The position numbers and the translations under genes were made by a program. This document shows, piece after piece, positions 35,817 to 45,064 of a stretch of DNA of 64,000 nt. Every line of letters starts with the position of its first letter. The first letter of the stretch is position 1. The notes beneath the pieces were generated by a model. That model was not told the origin of the DNA. It saw only the letters and a list, made by a program, of their open reading frames with translations, and made no database searches. This DNA comes from Sphingobacteriales bacterium 50-39. GTDB lineage: Bacteria; Bacteroidota; Bacteroidia; Chitinophagales; Chitinophagaceae. The stretch spans positions 165,151-229,150 of the forward strand of contig MKTZ01000021.1 of NCBI GenBank assembly GCA_001898505.1, given 5' to 3'.

Positions 35817-38390
35817 ATGTTTCGTATGGCCTGTCTGACCCCTCTGCTGTTCGTCGTTGTCTTTTCCCAAGCCCAGTTAACTCCTGTCGTCAAAGCCAAT
35901 TACCAGGCGGCTGCCCGGTTCTCTTCCCGGAAGCTGGACAAGATGGTCTTTACGCTCAATGTTGACCCGCATTGGTTGAAGAAAAGCAATCGGCTGTGGT
36001 ACATATATGAGACCTCGGAAGGGAAGAAATGGTATATCGTGGACCCCGTCAAAGGGGAGAAGAAGCTGCTTTTTGACAATGAAAAGCTGGCGGCGGCCAT
36101 CACGCGTATTGTCCACGATCCTTTCGATGCGCAGCATTTAGGCCTGGACAGCATGCGATTTATAAAAGACGAGAACTGGATACAATTCGAGGTGAAGAGT
36201 ACGCAGGATGCGGAAAAGGAAAAGACGGACACGGCGAAGAGCAAGACGGACACGGTGAAGAAGGCCCCCACGGTCGCCACGAAAGATAAGAAGGTGTTCT
36301 ATTTTGAATACAATCTCCTGGATGGCACATTGAATGAGCTGGCGGGCTTTTCAAAACCCAAGCACAAGCCCAACTGGGCTTCCATCTCGCCGGACAGCAA
36401 TACCATCGTATTTGGCAAACATTTCAATCTGTATTGGATGGATCGTGCGAACTATGAAAAGGCGTTGAAGAACGAGGATGACAGCACGATCGTCGAGCAT
36501 GCATTGACGACAGACGGAGTGGAATACTACAGCTACCATGGCAGCGGTGTTCTGGGGGGAGGTGGGGAGACGAATGTGGATAAGGAAAAGAACAAAGACA
36601 AACGCAAACCGGCCTTTGTGCTGTGGAGCCCCGACTCGAAGCATTTTGCTATGACACGGGACGACAACCGTAAGGTGAAGGATCTGTGGGTTCTTCATTC
36701 AATCGCCAACCCGCGGCCTACGCTGGAATCTTATAAATATGAAATGCCGGGTGAAAAGGACGGTCCCCTCGGCCATCTGCTGTTGTTCGATATGGAGGTA
36801 AAAACCCACCGGGAGATCAATGCGGCTGGATTCAAGGACCAGGACATTTCACTTTGGAGCAGGCCGGCGTTGGCAAAGACCCGGGATGATGAATACAGGC
36901 CTGCCATTTGGTTGGGAACAGATACTAAATTTTATTTCAATCGTACGAGCCGTGATCTGAAGAGGATCGATGCCTGTGTGCTGGATATAAAGGATACGGT
37001 GGCAAAGCCATTGATACAGGAGCGTTTGAATACCTATGTTGAGGAGCGCCGTCCGGGACTGGTGAACGATGGCAGGGAGCTTATCGAATGGAGTGAAAGG
37101 GATGGGTGGGCGCATTTCTATCTCTATGACGGTAACGGCAAACTGGAGAACCAGATCACCAGCGGCGCCTGGCATTGTGAGGATATCCTGGGCATCGATG
37201 ATAAGAAGCGGATACTTTATTTCTCCGCCAACGGCCGGGAGGCGAATGAAGACCCGTATTATCTGCACTGCTACAAGGTCAACTTCGATGGTACGGGTTT
37301 GACGTTGCTGGACCCGGGTGATTTTGATCACGCGATGAATATGAATGACGATCAGCAATTCTTTGTGGACAATTATTCCAGGGTGAATACGGCGCCTCAT
37401 TCGGTATTGTACAATTCCATGGGTCGTAAAATAATGGACCTGGAGACGGCGGACCTGAGCCAGCTGATGGCAGCGGGGTATAAGTTCCCACAGCCGTTCC
37501 GGGCCAAGGCGGATGATGGTATTACGGACATCTATGGGGTGATGTATAAACCATTCAATTTCGATTCGACAAAACAGTATCCATTGATGGAGTATGTTTA
37601 TCCCGGTCCGCAAACAGAGGCTGTCAACAAATCCTTTAGCCGCGGCATGGACAGGACGGATAGATTAGCGCAGCTGGGGATGATCGTTATTACGCTGGGT
37701 AATAGGGGTGGGCATCCTTCTCGTAGCAAGTGGTATCACAACTATGGCTATGGCAATCTCCGGGACTATGGTCTGGCGGACAAGAAGGCCGTGGCCGAGC
37801 AGCTGGCGGACAGGTATCCTTTTATCGACATCAACCGGGTAGGTATACATGGACATAGTGGCGGCGGCTTTATGAGCACGGCGGCGATGCTGGTATATCC
37901 CGACTTCTTCAAGGTGGCTGTGTCGTCTTCGGGCAATCATGATAATTCCATCTATAACCGATGGTGGAGCGAGAAGCATCATGGCGTAAAAGAGGTGATC
38001 AGCGAGAAGGGGGATACCAGCTTTGTCTACAGCATCGAGAAGAACCCAGATCTGGCAAAGAATCTCAAGGGGCATCTGATGTTGTCAACGGGTGATATCG
38101 ACAACAATGTGCATCCGGCGGGTACGATCCGTGTGGCCAGTGCGCTGATCAGGGCGAATAAGCGTTTTGACCTGGTGATGCTGCCCGGGCAGCGGCATGC
38201 GTATGGGGATATGGCCGAGTATTTCTGGTGGCGTATGGCGGACTATTTCTCGCATTGGCTGATAGGGGATACCTCGATGCGATCGGTGGATATCGAGGAG
38301 ATGGATAGGGAGCTGCCGCAGACTGGTGAGAAGGATGGAGGCGGGAGGACGCCGGACGGGGTGGATGATGACGAGGATGATGGGCTGTGA
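35817..38390 (+). CDS. S9-family prolyl oligopeptidase (DPP IV-like)
   Basis: Secreted serine peptidase of 857 residues. A signal peptide (MFRMACLTPLLFVVVFSQAQ, about 20 residues) precedes a beta-propeller region and an alpha/beta-hydrolase domain. The catalytic triad reads Ser681 in IHGHSGGGF, Asp762 in GDIDNNVHP and His794 in GQRHAYGDM. S9 enzymes of this type clip dipeptides or short peptides in the periplasm. A charged stretch EKEKTDTAKSKTD near residue 137 and an acidic tail DGVDDDEDDGL are lineage-specific additions. Confidence 0.92.
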   Translation: MFRMACLTPLLFVVVFSQAQLTPVVKANYQAAARFSSRKLDKMVFTLNVDPHWLKKSNRLWYIYETSEGKKWYIVDPVKGEKKLLFDNEKLAAAITRIVHDPFDAQHLGLDSMRFIKDENWIQFEVKSTQDAEKEKTDTAKSKTDTVKKAPTVATKDKKVFYFEYNLLDGTLNELAGFSKPKHKPNWASISPDSNTIVFGKHFNLYWMDRANYEKALKNEDDSTIVEHALTTDGVEYYSYHGSGVLGGGGETNVDKEKNKDKRKPAFVLWSPDSKHFAMTRDDNRKVKDLWVLHSIANPRPTLESYKYEMPGEKDGPLGHLLLFDMEVKTHREINAAGFKDQDISLWSRPALAKTRDDEYRPAIWLGTDTKFYFNRTSRDLKRIDACVLDIKDTVAKPLIQERLNTYVEERRPGLVNDGRELIEWSERDGWAHFYLYDGNGKLENQITSGAWHCEDILGIDDKKRILYFSANGREANEDPYYLHCYKVNFDGTGLTLLDPGDFDHAMNMNDDQQFFVDNYSRVNTAPHSVLYNSMGRKIMDLETADLSQLMAAGYKFPQPFRAKADDGITDIYGVMYKPFNFDSTKQYPLMEYVYPGPQTEAVNKSFSRGMDRTDRLAQLGMIVITLGNRGGHPSRSKWYHNYGYGNLRDYGLADKKAVAEQLADRYPFIDINRVGIHGHSGGGFMSTAAMLVYPDFFKVAVSSSGNHDNSIYNRWWSEKHHGVKEVISEKGDTSFVYSIEKNPDLAKNLKGHLMLSTGDIDNNVHPAGTIRVASALIRANKRFDLVMLPGQRHAYGDMAEYFWWRMADYFSHWLIGDTSMRSVDIEEMDRELPQTGEKDGGGRTPDGVDDDEDDGL

Positions 38391-38496
38391 TACATCGGGA
38401 GTATCGAAACCGGACATGAGGCGGGGAGGGGCTCATGGTAGTGCTTTGATTCATAGTTGATTAACATCTTGGCACTATACTGGTGGCTTGTGTGTC

Positions 38497-40878
38497 ATGC
38501 TACAAAACTTTTTTAAGACGGCCATCCGCCATCTCCGGCGGAACAAGGCCCATTCCTTTATAAATATTGCAGGGTTGTCGGTGGGCATGGCGGTGGCGAT
38601 GCTCATCGGGCTTTGGATATGGGACGAGCTGTCATTCAATAAAGTGTTCCCCCATTATGAGCGTATTGCCAAGGTCATGCAGCATGTGACCATCAACGGT
38701 GGGACGGAGACATATCCGGTGCTACCCTATGTGACGGGGGATGAGTTGCGGAAGACGTATGGCAGCGATTTCAAGTATATCACGATGTCGTCGTGGGCGA
38801 ATGACCATATACTGGCGGCAGGTGATAAGAAGGTCACGAAGAGTGGACCTTTTACCGAGCCGCAGGTGACGGATATGCTGTCGCTGAAAATGTTGCGGGG
38901 CGGGCATAATGCGCTGCAGGATCAACATGCTATTCTGCTATCGGCCAGTACAGCGCAGGCATTGTTCGGTGGGGCAGACCCGATGGGGCGTACAGTGACG
39001 ATCGACAACAAGTTCGAGGTAAAGGTAGCGGGTGTGTATGAGGACATTCCCTCCAAATCCAATTTTGGTAATTTGTTATTTGTAGCATCCTGGAAGTTGT
39101 ACATCGACAATTTTTTCTGGCTGGAGAAATACAGCAAGCCCTGGAGCAACAATTCTTTTCAGGTCTTTGTGCAGATAGCGGATAATGCGGATATGGAGCG
39201 TGTGTCCAGGAAGATCAGGGATCTCAAGAAGAATGTGTCTAAGGAGGATGCAGACCAGCGTGCTGTGGTCTTTTTGCAGCCGATGAGCAAATGGCATTTA
39301 TACGAGGAGTTCAGCAATGGGGTAAATGTAGGAGGACAGATCGAGTTTGTCTGGCTGTTCGGGACGATTGGCTTTTTTGTGCTGCTGCTGGCTTGCATCA
39401 ATTTTATGAACCTGAGTACGGCGCGGTCGGAAAAGAGGGCGAAGGAGGTGGGCATTCGCAAGGCCATCGGTTCGTTGAGAGGGCAGCTGATACGGCTGTT
39501 TTATGGGGAGTCTTTATTTGCGGTGCTGATCGCGTTGGTGGGGGCGTTGCTGCTGATGGCGATGGCCCTGCCCTACTTCAATGAGGTGGCGGATAAGCGG
39601 ATGCAGATCCCATGGGCAAACCTGTGGTTCTGGGCGGCGGTGCTGGTATTTTGTTGTTTTACGGGGCTAATTGCGGGTAGTTATCCGGCGTTGTATCTAT
39701 CCGCATTCCGGCCGGTGAAGGTATTGAAGGGTTCTTTCCGGGTGGGGCGTTTAGCATCCATGCCGAGGCGGGTGCTGGTGGTAGTTCAGTTTTCCGTTTC
39801 AATCGTGTTGATCATTTCCACTATTGTTCTTTATAAACAGATACAATTTGCGAAGGACCGTCCCGTGGGCTATGAACGTGCCGGTGCGATGATGATACCG
39901 TTGGTCACGGAGGAGATACATAAACATTTTGACATCGTGCGTTCGGAGCTGATAGGTTTGGGTGCGGTGACGGAAATGGCGGAGTCATCCAGTGCTGCCA
40001 CGGAAGTGGGTGAATATGACAGCGGGTTTGAATGGCCGGGGCTGGGTCACCCTTCACCGGTAGATTTTGGAGTGGTGTGGGTCTCGCCGGAGTATGGTAA
40101 GGCGGTGGGTTGGAGGATAAAAGAGGGGAGTGATTTTTCCAAGGTGAGAATAAAGGATTCAAACTCCATTATTCTGAATGAGACGGCAGTGCAATACATG
40201 AAATTGAAGGACCCGGTGGGGAAGTTGATAAAATGGAACAAAAGGTCATACGAAGTGACGGGGGTGGTGGGGGATATGGTAATGCAGTCACCGTATGCGC
40301 CTGTATACCCGACGATATTCATCATGGATGCGGGGGCGCAGCCTGTCATCGATGTTCGACTGGGTGGGACTGTGGGTACGCGTGCGGCATTGGATAAGAT
40401 AGAGGCGGTGTTTAAGCGATACAACCCTTCTCAACCTTTTGCGTACAGGTTTGTCGATAATGAGTATGCGCAGAAGTTCGGGGATGAGGAAAGGATTGGC
40501 AAGCTCTCGGGTGTCTTTGCGTTGTTGGCCATCTTTATCAGTTGTCTGGGGCTTTTTGGGATGGCGTCTTTTATGGCGGAACAGCGAACGAAAGAGATAG
40601 GAGTGCGGAAGGTGCTGGGGGCTTCGGTGTGGGGGTTGTGGAGGCTGCTGTCGAAGGATTTTGTGGTGCTGGTGGTTATTTCGCTGGCGATAGCTATTCC
40701 TATAGCCTGGTATTATATGGGTCATTGGCTGATGCGTTATGAATACCGGACGCCTATGTCGTGGTGGATATTTGTCTTGTCGGCGGCGGGGGCGATGGTG
40801 ATCACCTTGTTGACGGTGAGCTATCAGTCTGTAAAGGCGGCGATGGCGAATCCTGTGAAGAGTATGAGGACGGAGTGA
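38497..40878 (+). CDS. ABC transporter permease, FtsX/MacB-like
   Basis: Large permease of 793 residues with the double MacB_PCD/FtsX arrangement common in Bacteroidota: helix near 20-40, periplasmic domain, three helices near 285-420, then a second periplasmic domain and three C-terminal helices. Motifs are NIAGLSVGMA at the start and the repeated KEVGIRKAIGS and KEIGVRKVLGAS coupling segments. No ATPase gene is adjacent, so its partner is elsewhere. ATG 38497 is chosen over an upstream TTG. Confidence 0.88.
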   Translation: MLQNFFKTAIRHLRRNKAHSFINIAGLSVGMAVAMLIGLWIWDELSFNKVFPHYERIAKVMQHVTINGGTETYPVLPYVTGDELRKTYGSDFKYITMSSWANDHILAAGDKKVTKSGPFTEPQVTDMLSLKMLRGGHNALQDQHAILLSASTAQALFGGADPMGRTVTIDNKFEVKVAGVYEDIPSKSNFGNLLFVASWKLYIDNFFWLEKYSKPWSNNSFQVFVQIADNADMERVSRKIRDLKKNVSKEDADQRAVVFLQPMSKWHLYEEFSNGVNVGGQIEFVWLFGTIGFFVLLLACINFMNLSTARSEKRAKEVGIRKAIGSLRGQLIRLFYGESLFAVLIALVGALLLMAMALPYFNEVADKRMQIPWANLWFWAAVLVFCCFTGLIAGSYPALYLSAFRPVKVLKGSFRVGRLASMPRRVLVVVQFSVSIVLIISTIVLYKQIQFAKDRPVGYERAGAMMIPLVTEEIHKHFDIVRSELIGLGAVTEMAESSSAATEVGEYDSGFEWPGLGHPSPVDFGVVWVSPEYGKAVGWRIKEGSDFSKVRIKDSNSIILNETAVQYMKLKDPVGKLIKWNKRSYEVTGVVGDMVMQSPYAPVYPTIFIMDAGAQPVIDVRLGGTVGTRAALDKIEAVFKRYNPSQPFAYRFVDNEYAQKFGDEERIGKLSGVFALLAIFISCLGLFGMASFMAEQRTKEIGVRKVLGASVWGLWRLLSKDFVVLVVISLAIAIPIAWYYMGHWLMRYEYRTPMSWWIFVLSAAGAMVITLLTVSYQSVKAAMANPVKSMRTE

Positions 40879-40881
40879 CCG

Positions 40882-40902
40882 TGGCTGACCCCGGGCCAGC
40901 CA
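40882..40902. terminator. Hairpin between convergent genes
   Basis: TGGCTG pairs with CAGCCA across ACCCCGGGC. It lies between the convergent permease and isomerase-like genes without a strong T-run. Confidence 0.4.
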
Positions 40903-40924
40903 GACGACGTTTCGGGTTGGCGAC

Positions 40925-41911
40925 TTACTTAAGGAAACGCGCCATTGCCTTTGGATAATCCGCGAGTGCCACCTCCGGATCGGCAATCTCGGGATGCCAT
41001 AATTTTTCCCATTCGAAACTGTAAAAACCCGGATAGCCATCATCGTATAGAAGCTTGATGGCATCGAAGATAGGGGAATCGCCTTGTCCGAGGAGGAGGT
41101 ATTGTTCTTTGCCGTCTACTACTTTTCCATCGACCATGTGACCGCCAATGGTTTTTCCATCTTTTATGTGGGTGTGATGGATATATTTCTTCAGGCGTCC
41201 GTATACCTGGGCGGGCGGCTCTTTTGTAACGGACCACATATTGTAGATATCCCAGACCATACCAGTATTGGGGCCTTCCGCGCCTTTCATGATCTGTTGG
41301 AGAAGCATGCTGTCCACTATCTCGCCGTGCGACTCCATCAGCACGGTGACGCCGCTGTTGCGGGCGTGCTCGCCCAATTCGATAAGACCTTTGATGATGA
41401 GATCGATGGTGGCGTTCCTGTCCTGATCCTTGGGCAGCTGGTTGGGGAATACACGTATATAGGGGCAGCGCAGCTGTTGGGCAAGGTCGATGAAATGTCG
41501 GCCATCGTCCAGGTGCCGTTGGCGGGTGGCTGCGTCGGCATGGTGGAGTTCAGTGGAGGAGCCGAGGTCAACAAACCGGAGACCATGATCCTGCATCTGC
41601 CGGAGGGTAGTGGCGATAGCGGCGGGGCTGTTGAATTCGGGGCATTTGGGCAGGTCCATTTGCCGGAGTATCCCTCGCACCTCGATGCCCTGGTAGTTAT
41701 TCTTTTTGGCAAAGCCTATGATAGCGGGGAAGGTCCAGTCGGGACATCCCAGCGTGGAGAAGGACAGCGGCGGGAGTTTTTTGAGGGTGGCGGAGTGCGA
41801 ACCTTCGGCTGCGGCCAGGCCAGCCAGTGCTGTTGATCCGGCGAGGGTCAGGCCGAGCATACCGGCGCTGTTTTTCAGAAAGGCTCTGCGGGAAAGGTCA
41901 GATGAGGCCAT
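40925..41911 (-). CDS. Sugar phosphate isomerase/epimerase-like TIM-barrel protein, Tat-exported
   Basis: A 328-residue protein of the xylose isomerase-like TIM-barrel (AP endonuclease 2) superfamily. The N-terminus has a twin-arginine signal, SRRAFLKNS, followed by a hydrophobic Ala/Leu-rich stretch, so export folded to the periplasm is expected. Metal-binding-type residues occur in VLMESHGE, MVWDIYNMW and HHTHIKDGK, and near the end FYSFEWEKLWHPEI. Substrate unknown; probably sugar-related. Such exported members are frequent in Bacteroidota. Confidence 0.85.
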   Translation of the reverse strand: MASSDLSRRAFLKNSAGMLGLTLAGSTALAGLAAAEGSHSATLKKLPPLSFSTLGCPDWTFPAIIGFAKKNNYQGIEVRGILRQMDLPKCPEFNSPAAIATTLRQMQDHGLRFVDLGSSTELHHADAATRQRHLDDGRHFIDLAQQLRCPYIRVFPNQLPKDQDRNATIDLIIKGLIELGEHARNSGVTVLMESHGEIVDSMLLQQIMKGAEGPNTGMVWDIYNMWSVTKEPPAQVYGRLKKYIHHTHIKDGKTIGGHMVDGKVVDGKEQYLLLGQGDSPIFDAIKLLYDDGYPGFYSFEWEKLWHPEIADPEVALADYPKAMARFLK

Positions 41912-41960
41912 GGCAAGACATTTTATATTACCAATTTAAGAAATCTTTGCGCTCGGACGG

Positions 41961-43790
41961 CTACTTTACTTCCTGCATATCCACGAGCTTTTTGTAAAAC
42001 CCATTTTGTTCGATGAGCTGATCATGCGTTCCTCTCTCTACAATGGCGCCCTTCTGCAGGACTACGATCTCATCGGCATGACGGACGGTGCTCAGGCGGT
42101 GGGCGATGACGATGCTGGTTCGATGTTGCATCATATTGTTGATGGCTTCCTGCACGAGCTGCTCGCTTTCCGTGTCCAGCGAGCTGGTGGCTTCATCCAA
42201 TATGAGGATGGCGGGGTTCTTAAAGACGGCGCGGGCAATGGTGAGACGCTGGCGCTGGCCTCCGCTGAGCTTCATCCCCTTGTCCCCAATAGTAGTATGA
42301 TAGCCCTCTTCCATCTGGGTGATGAATTCATGCGCGTTGGCGACTTTGGCGGCGGCGATGACATCTTCCATTTTTGCGTCGGGGACTCCAAAGGCGATAT
42401 TGTTAAAGACACTGTCATTGAAAAGGATGGGTTCCTGTGATACGATGCCGATGAGCCCGCGCAGGGACTGGCTGGTCAGTGTGCGGATGTCCTGTCCATC
42501 GACGAAGATGCCTCCTTCATTGACGTCATAAAACCGGGGTAGCAGGTCGGCCATGGTGGACTTGCCGGCGCCGCTGCTGCCTACGAGGGCGACGATCTTG
42601 CCTTTTGGTATGGTGAGGCTGACATCCTTCAATACGTCCGTCTGTTCATAGCGGAAGGTGACATTTTTGTATTCGATGTTATGGGAAAAAGCCGTAATGG
42701 TCTTTGCATCGGGTGCGTCGACGATAGTGTTGGGGACATCTACGACGGCGAGTACCCTTTCACCGGCGGCCAGACCGCGTTGGAGGTAGGTGATAGCGCC
42801 TGCGATGTTCTTGGCGGGGGTGATGATCCCGAAGTAGAGGGCGATGTATGCCATGAAGGTGGAGGCGGTGAAGGTGGTATCACCGGAGAGGATCAGCCGG
42901 CCGCCATATATGATGATCATGACGATGACGGCTACCCCAAGGACTTCGGCGAGAGGAGAGGAAAGTTCCCGCTGGTTGAGCACGCCTTTGGTGCTGCGGG
43001 AGAAGGCGGCGTTTTCCCCATCGAACTTTTTGCCCATGAACTTCTCGGCATTGAAGGCTTTGATGATCCGGATGCCGGAGAGGGTCTCTTCCGTGGTATT
43101 GAGGATCTTGCCGAGGATGACCTGGCTGCGGCCGCCCCCTTTTTTTAGCTTCCGGGATAAGAGGGATATGAGGGTCCCGGAGACGGGAAAAAGGATGAGG
43201 GTGAAAAAGGTCAGCTGCGCGGACAGGTAGAAAAGCAGCACAAAAGTGCCTGCGATGACGAGGGGATCGCGAAAGATGGTCTGGATACTGCTGACCACGG
43301 AATTCTCTATCTCCACCACATCATTGCTCATGATGGAGATAAGATCGCCTCTGCGTTGATGTATATAGAAGCCAAGCGACTGGCGGGAATACTTTTCGTA
43401 TAGCTGATGGCGGAGATTGCGCACCAGGTTGACACGCATGCGGGTCAGCACTTTCTGGGCAAGAAAGCCAAAGACATTCTTTAGAAGGGTACAGATAAGA
43501 GTGATGATGCTGACAAAGATGAGGACATTCAGCTTGCCGGAAGGGCCCTGGCTGTAATAGTCCACGTAGTAATAAAAAGCATCCTTAAACCAGGACGCTT
43601 TTAGTGAAAATGCGGGCAGCTGGCTGACGACCTGCCCATGGCCGGTGTTGAACAGGATATCGAGCAGGGGAATGAGCAGGGTAAAATTCACCAGTCCAAA
43701 GACGATGAAAAAGAATATATATACAATATATTCAGGGATATAATGATGGTAAGGCCTTGAAAATCCGAGCAGGCGGAAGAAAATTTTCAT
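41961..43790 (-). CDS. ABC exporter, fused permease and ATPase (MsbA-like)
   Basis: Half-transporter of 609 residues. An N-terminal six-helix membrane domain (about 15-330) is followed by an ATPase domain with Walker A GSSGAGKST, signature LSGGQRQRLTIARAV, Walker B ILILDEATSSLD and the switch His in IVIAHRLS. The layout fits lipid A or lipid flippases of the MsbA type, but drug or peptide export cannot be excluded. It is divergent from a glycosyltransferase gene 48 bp away. Confidence 0.9.
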   Translation of the reverse strand: MKIFFRLLGFSRPYHHYIPEYIVYIFFFIVFGLVNFTLLIPLLDILFNTGHGQVVSQLPAFSLKASWFKDAFYYYVDYYSQGPSGKLNVLIFVSIITLICTLLKNVFGFLAQKVLTRMRVNLVRNLRHQLYEKYSRQSLGFYIHQRRGDLISIMSNDVVEIENSVVSSIQTIFRDPLVIAGTFVLLFYLSAQLTFFTLILFPVSGTLISLLSRKLKKGGGRSQVILGKILNTTEETLSGIRIIKAFNAEKFMGKKFDGENAAFSRSTKGVLNQRELSSPLAEVLGVAVIVMIIIYGGRLILSGDTTFTASTFMAYIALYFGIITPAKNIAGAITYLQRGLAAGERVLAVVDVPNTIVDAPDAKTITAFSHNIEYKNVTFRYEQTDVLKDVSLTIPKGKIVALVGSSGAGKSTMADLLPRFYDVNEGGIFVDGQDIRTLTSQSLRGLIGIVSQEPILFNDSVFNNIAFGVPDAKMEDVIAAAKVANAHEFITQMEEGYHTTIGDKGMKLSGGQRQRLTIARAVFKNPAILILDEATSSLDTESEQLVQEAINNMMQHRTSIVIAHRLSTVRHADEIVVLQKGAIVERGTHDQLIEQNGFYKKLVDMQEVK

Positions 43791-43817
43791 GTACTTTTAC
43801 TGTTCTGATGAAGGGTG

Positions 43818-43825
43818 CAAAGGTA
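43818..43825 (-). promoter_or_regulatory. Candidate -7 box of the ABC exporter
   Basis: TACCTTTG on the minus strand matches TAnnTTTG exactly, 27 bp upstream of the exporter ATG and within the divergent spacer. Confidence 0.4.
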
Positions 43826-43838
43826 AGCTAAATTAACA

Positions 43839-44669
43839 ATGATAAGTATTATCACAGCAGTACATAATGGTCTTGCTTTCAACAAGATATATCTTGAATA
43901 CATCCGAAAGTATACCCAGAACCCCTATGAGGTGATCATTATCGACAATGCCTCTACTGACGGGACCCGGGAATTTTTCCAGGCCAGCGGTTGTAAGGTC
44001 ATCGCTAATGATCTGAACTATTCATACCCGTATACGCAAAACCAGGGTATACGGGCGGCTACGGGAGAATGGCTTTTCTTTCTGAATAATGATATCATCG
44101 TATCACCCTCCTGGGACCAACGGCTGATAGAGGCTGCCGGAAGGGGGGGGATCGACATCATTTCTGCGGCGGGTATCGAAAATATGGGTAACTCCAGGGA
44201 GACACAGGCCCTGTCGCGGCAGTGGAAGAAGGTAAAGAACCCGTTGATGTTCCTCTTTGGATTTGGCGAGCGCAATCTCCGGCTGATGCATCGGCTGATG
44301 TATGGCAACTGGGAGAAGTTCTGTGAGCAGCGGTTTGAGAAATTCGGGTACCAGACGATAGAAGGCATCGTGGGTAATAATGTGATGATGACACGCCGTG
44401 CCATCGATGTCATGGGTTTTTGGGATGAGCGCATACAGGGTGCGGACTGGGACCTTTTCATACGAACGAAGAAGCGATCGGTGGAGATGGGAGATATCAA
44501 ATCCTGTCATATTGCACTGGGTGTATTTATTCATCACTATATCCGCATGACTGCGAAATATGCCGTGAAGGCGACACCTTTTGCCGATGCAGGTAATATC
44601 ATCGGGCTGGAGGAGAAATGGACGCGGGAGCAGATCGAGAAATTCCACCCGGATGCGGCGATAACATAA
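43839..44669 (+). CDS. Glycosyltransferase family 2
   Basis: GT-A fold glycosyltransferase of 276 residues. The nucleotide-sugar binding strand ISIITAVHNGL, the segment VIIIDNASTDGT and the metal-binding DxD-like region FFLNNDIIVSP are clear. GFWDERIQGADWDLFIR corresponds to the acceptor-side acidic region (ED-like). It probably adds a sugar to a cell-surface glycan; donor and acceptor unknown. rbfA follows after 11 bp. Confidence 0.9.
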   Translation: MISIITAVHNGLAFNKIYLEYIRKYTQNPYEVIIIDNASTDGTREFFQASGCKVIANDLNYSYPYTQNQGIRAATGEWLFFLNNDIIVSPSWDQRLIEAAGRGGIDIISAAGIENMGNSRETQALSRQWKKVKNPLMFLFGFGERNLRLMHRLMYGNWEKFCEQRFEKFGYQTIEGIVGNNVMMTRRAIDVMGFWDERIQGADWDLFIRTKKRSVEMGDIKSCHIALGVFIHHYIRMTAKYAVKATPFADAGNIIGLEEKWTREQIEKFHPDAAIT

Positions 44670-44680
44670 AACAATTTTTT

Positions 44681-45049
44681 ATGCAAGAAGGAAAACGACA
44701 AAAACAAGTGGGGGCGTTGTTGCTGGAGGAGATGAGCGATATTTTCCAGCGCCTGGGGCTGAGCATGATAGATGGCGGTCTTGTTTCCCTCACGGCTGTG
44801 AAGGTGACGCCTGATCTACTGGAGGCGCGGGTCTACCTTAGCTTCTTCAAGGTAAAGGATGGGGCGGAGACGATGAAGAAGATCGAGGATAGAAGCTGGG
44901 AGATCAAGCGGGAGCTCGCATCCAGGGTAAAGCATCAATTGAGGCGCATACCCGTGCTATCCTATTTTTTGGACGATACGCTGGAGCATGCGGACAAGAT
45001 GGAGGAGCTGTTCCGCAAGATCAATTCCGAAAAGCCGCCGCAGGAGTAG
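44681..45049 (+). CDS. rbfA: Ribosome-binding factor A
   Basis: KH-domain protein of 122 residues that binds the 30S subunit and helps mature the 5' end of 16S rRNA. Family features are QKQVGALLLEEMSDIFQR, the strand LVSLTAVKVTPDLLEARVY (in part) and RRIPVLSYFLDDTLEHADKM (in part). ATG 44681 gives the family-typical start MQEGKRQKQ; an in-frame ATG at 44618 lies inside the preceding gene and is rejected. The permease gene follows after 15 bp, an arrangement I recall from other Bacteroidota. Confidence 0.93.
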   Translation: MQEGKRQKQVGALLLEEMSDIFQRLGLSMIDGGLVSLTAVKVTPDLLEARVYLSFFKVKDGAETMKKIEDRSWEIKRELASRVKHQLRRIPVLSYFLDDTLEHADKMEELFRKINSEKPPQE

Positions 45050-45064
45050 AAAATCAACCAACCC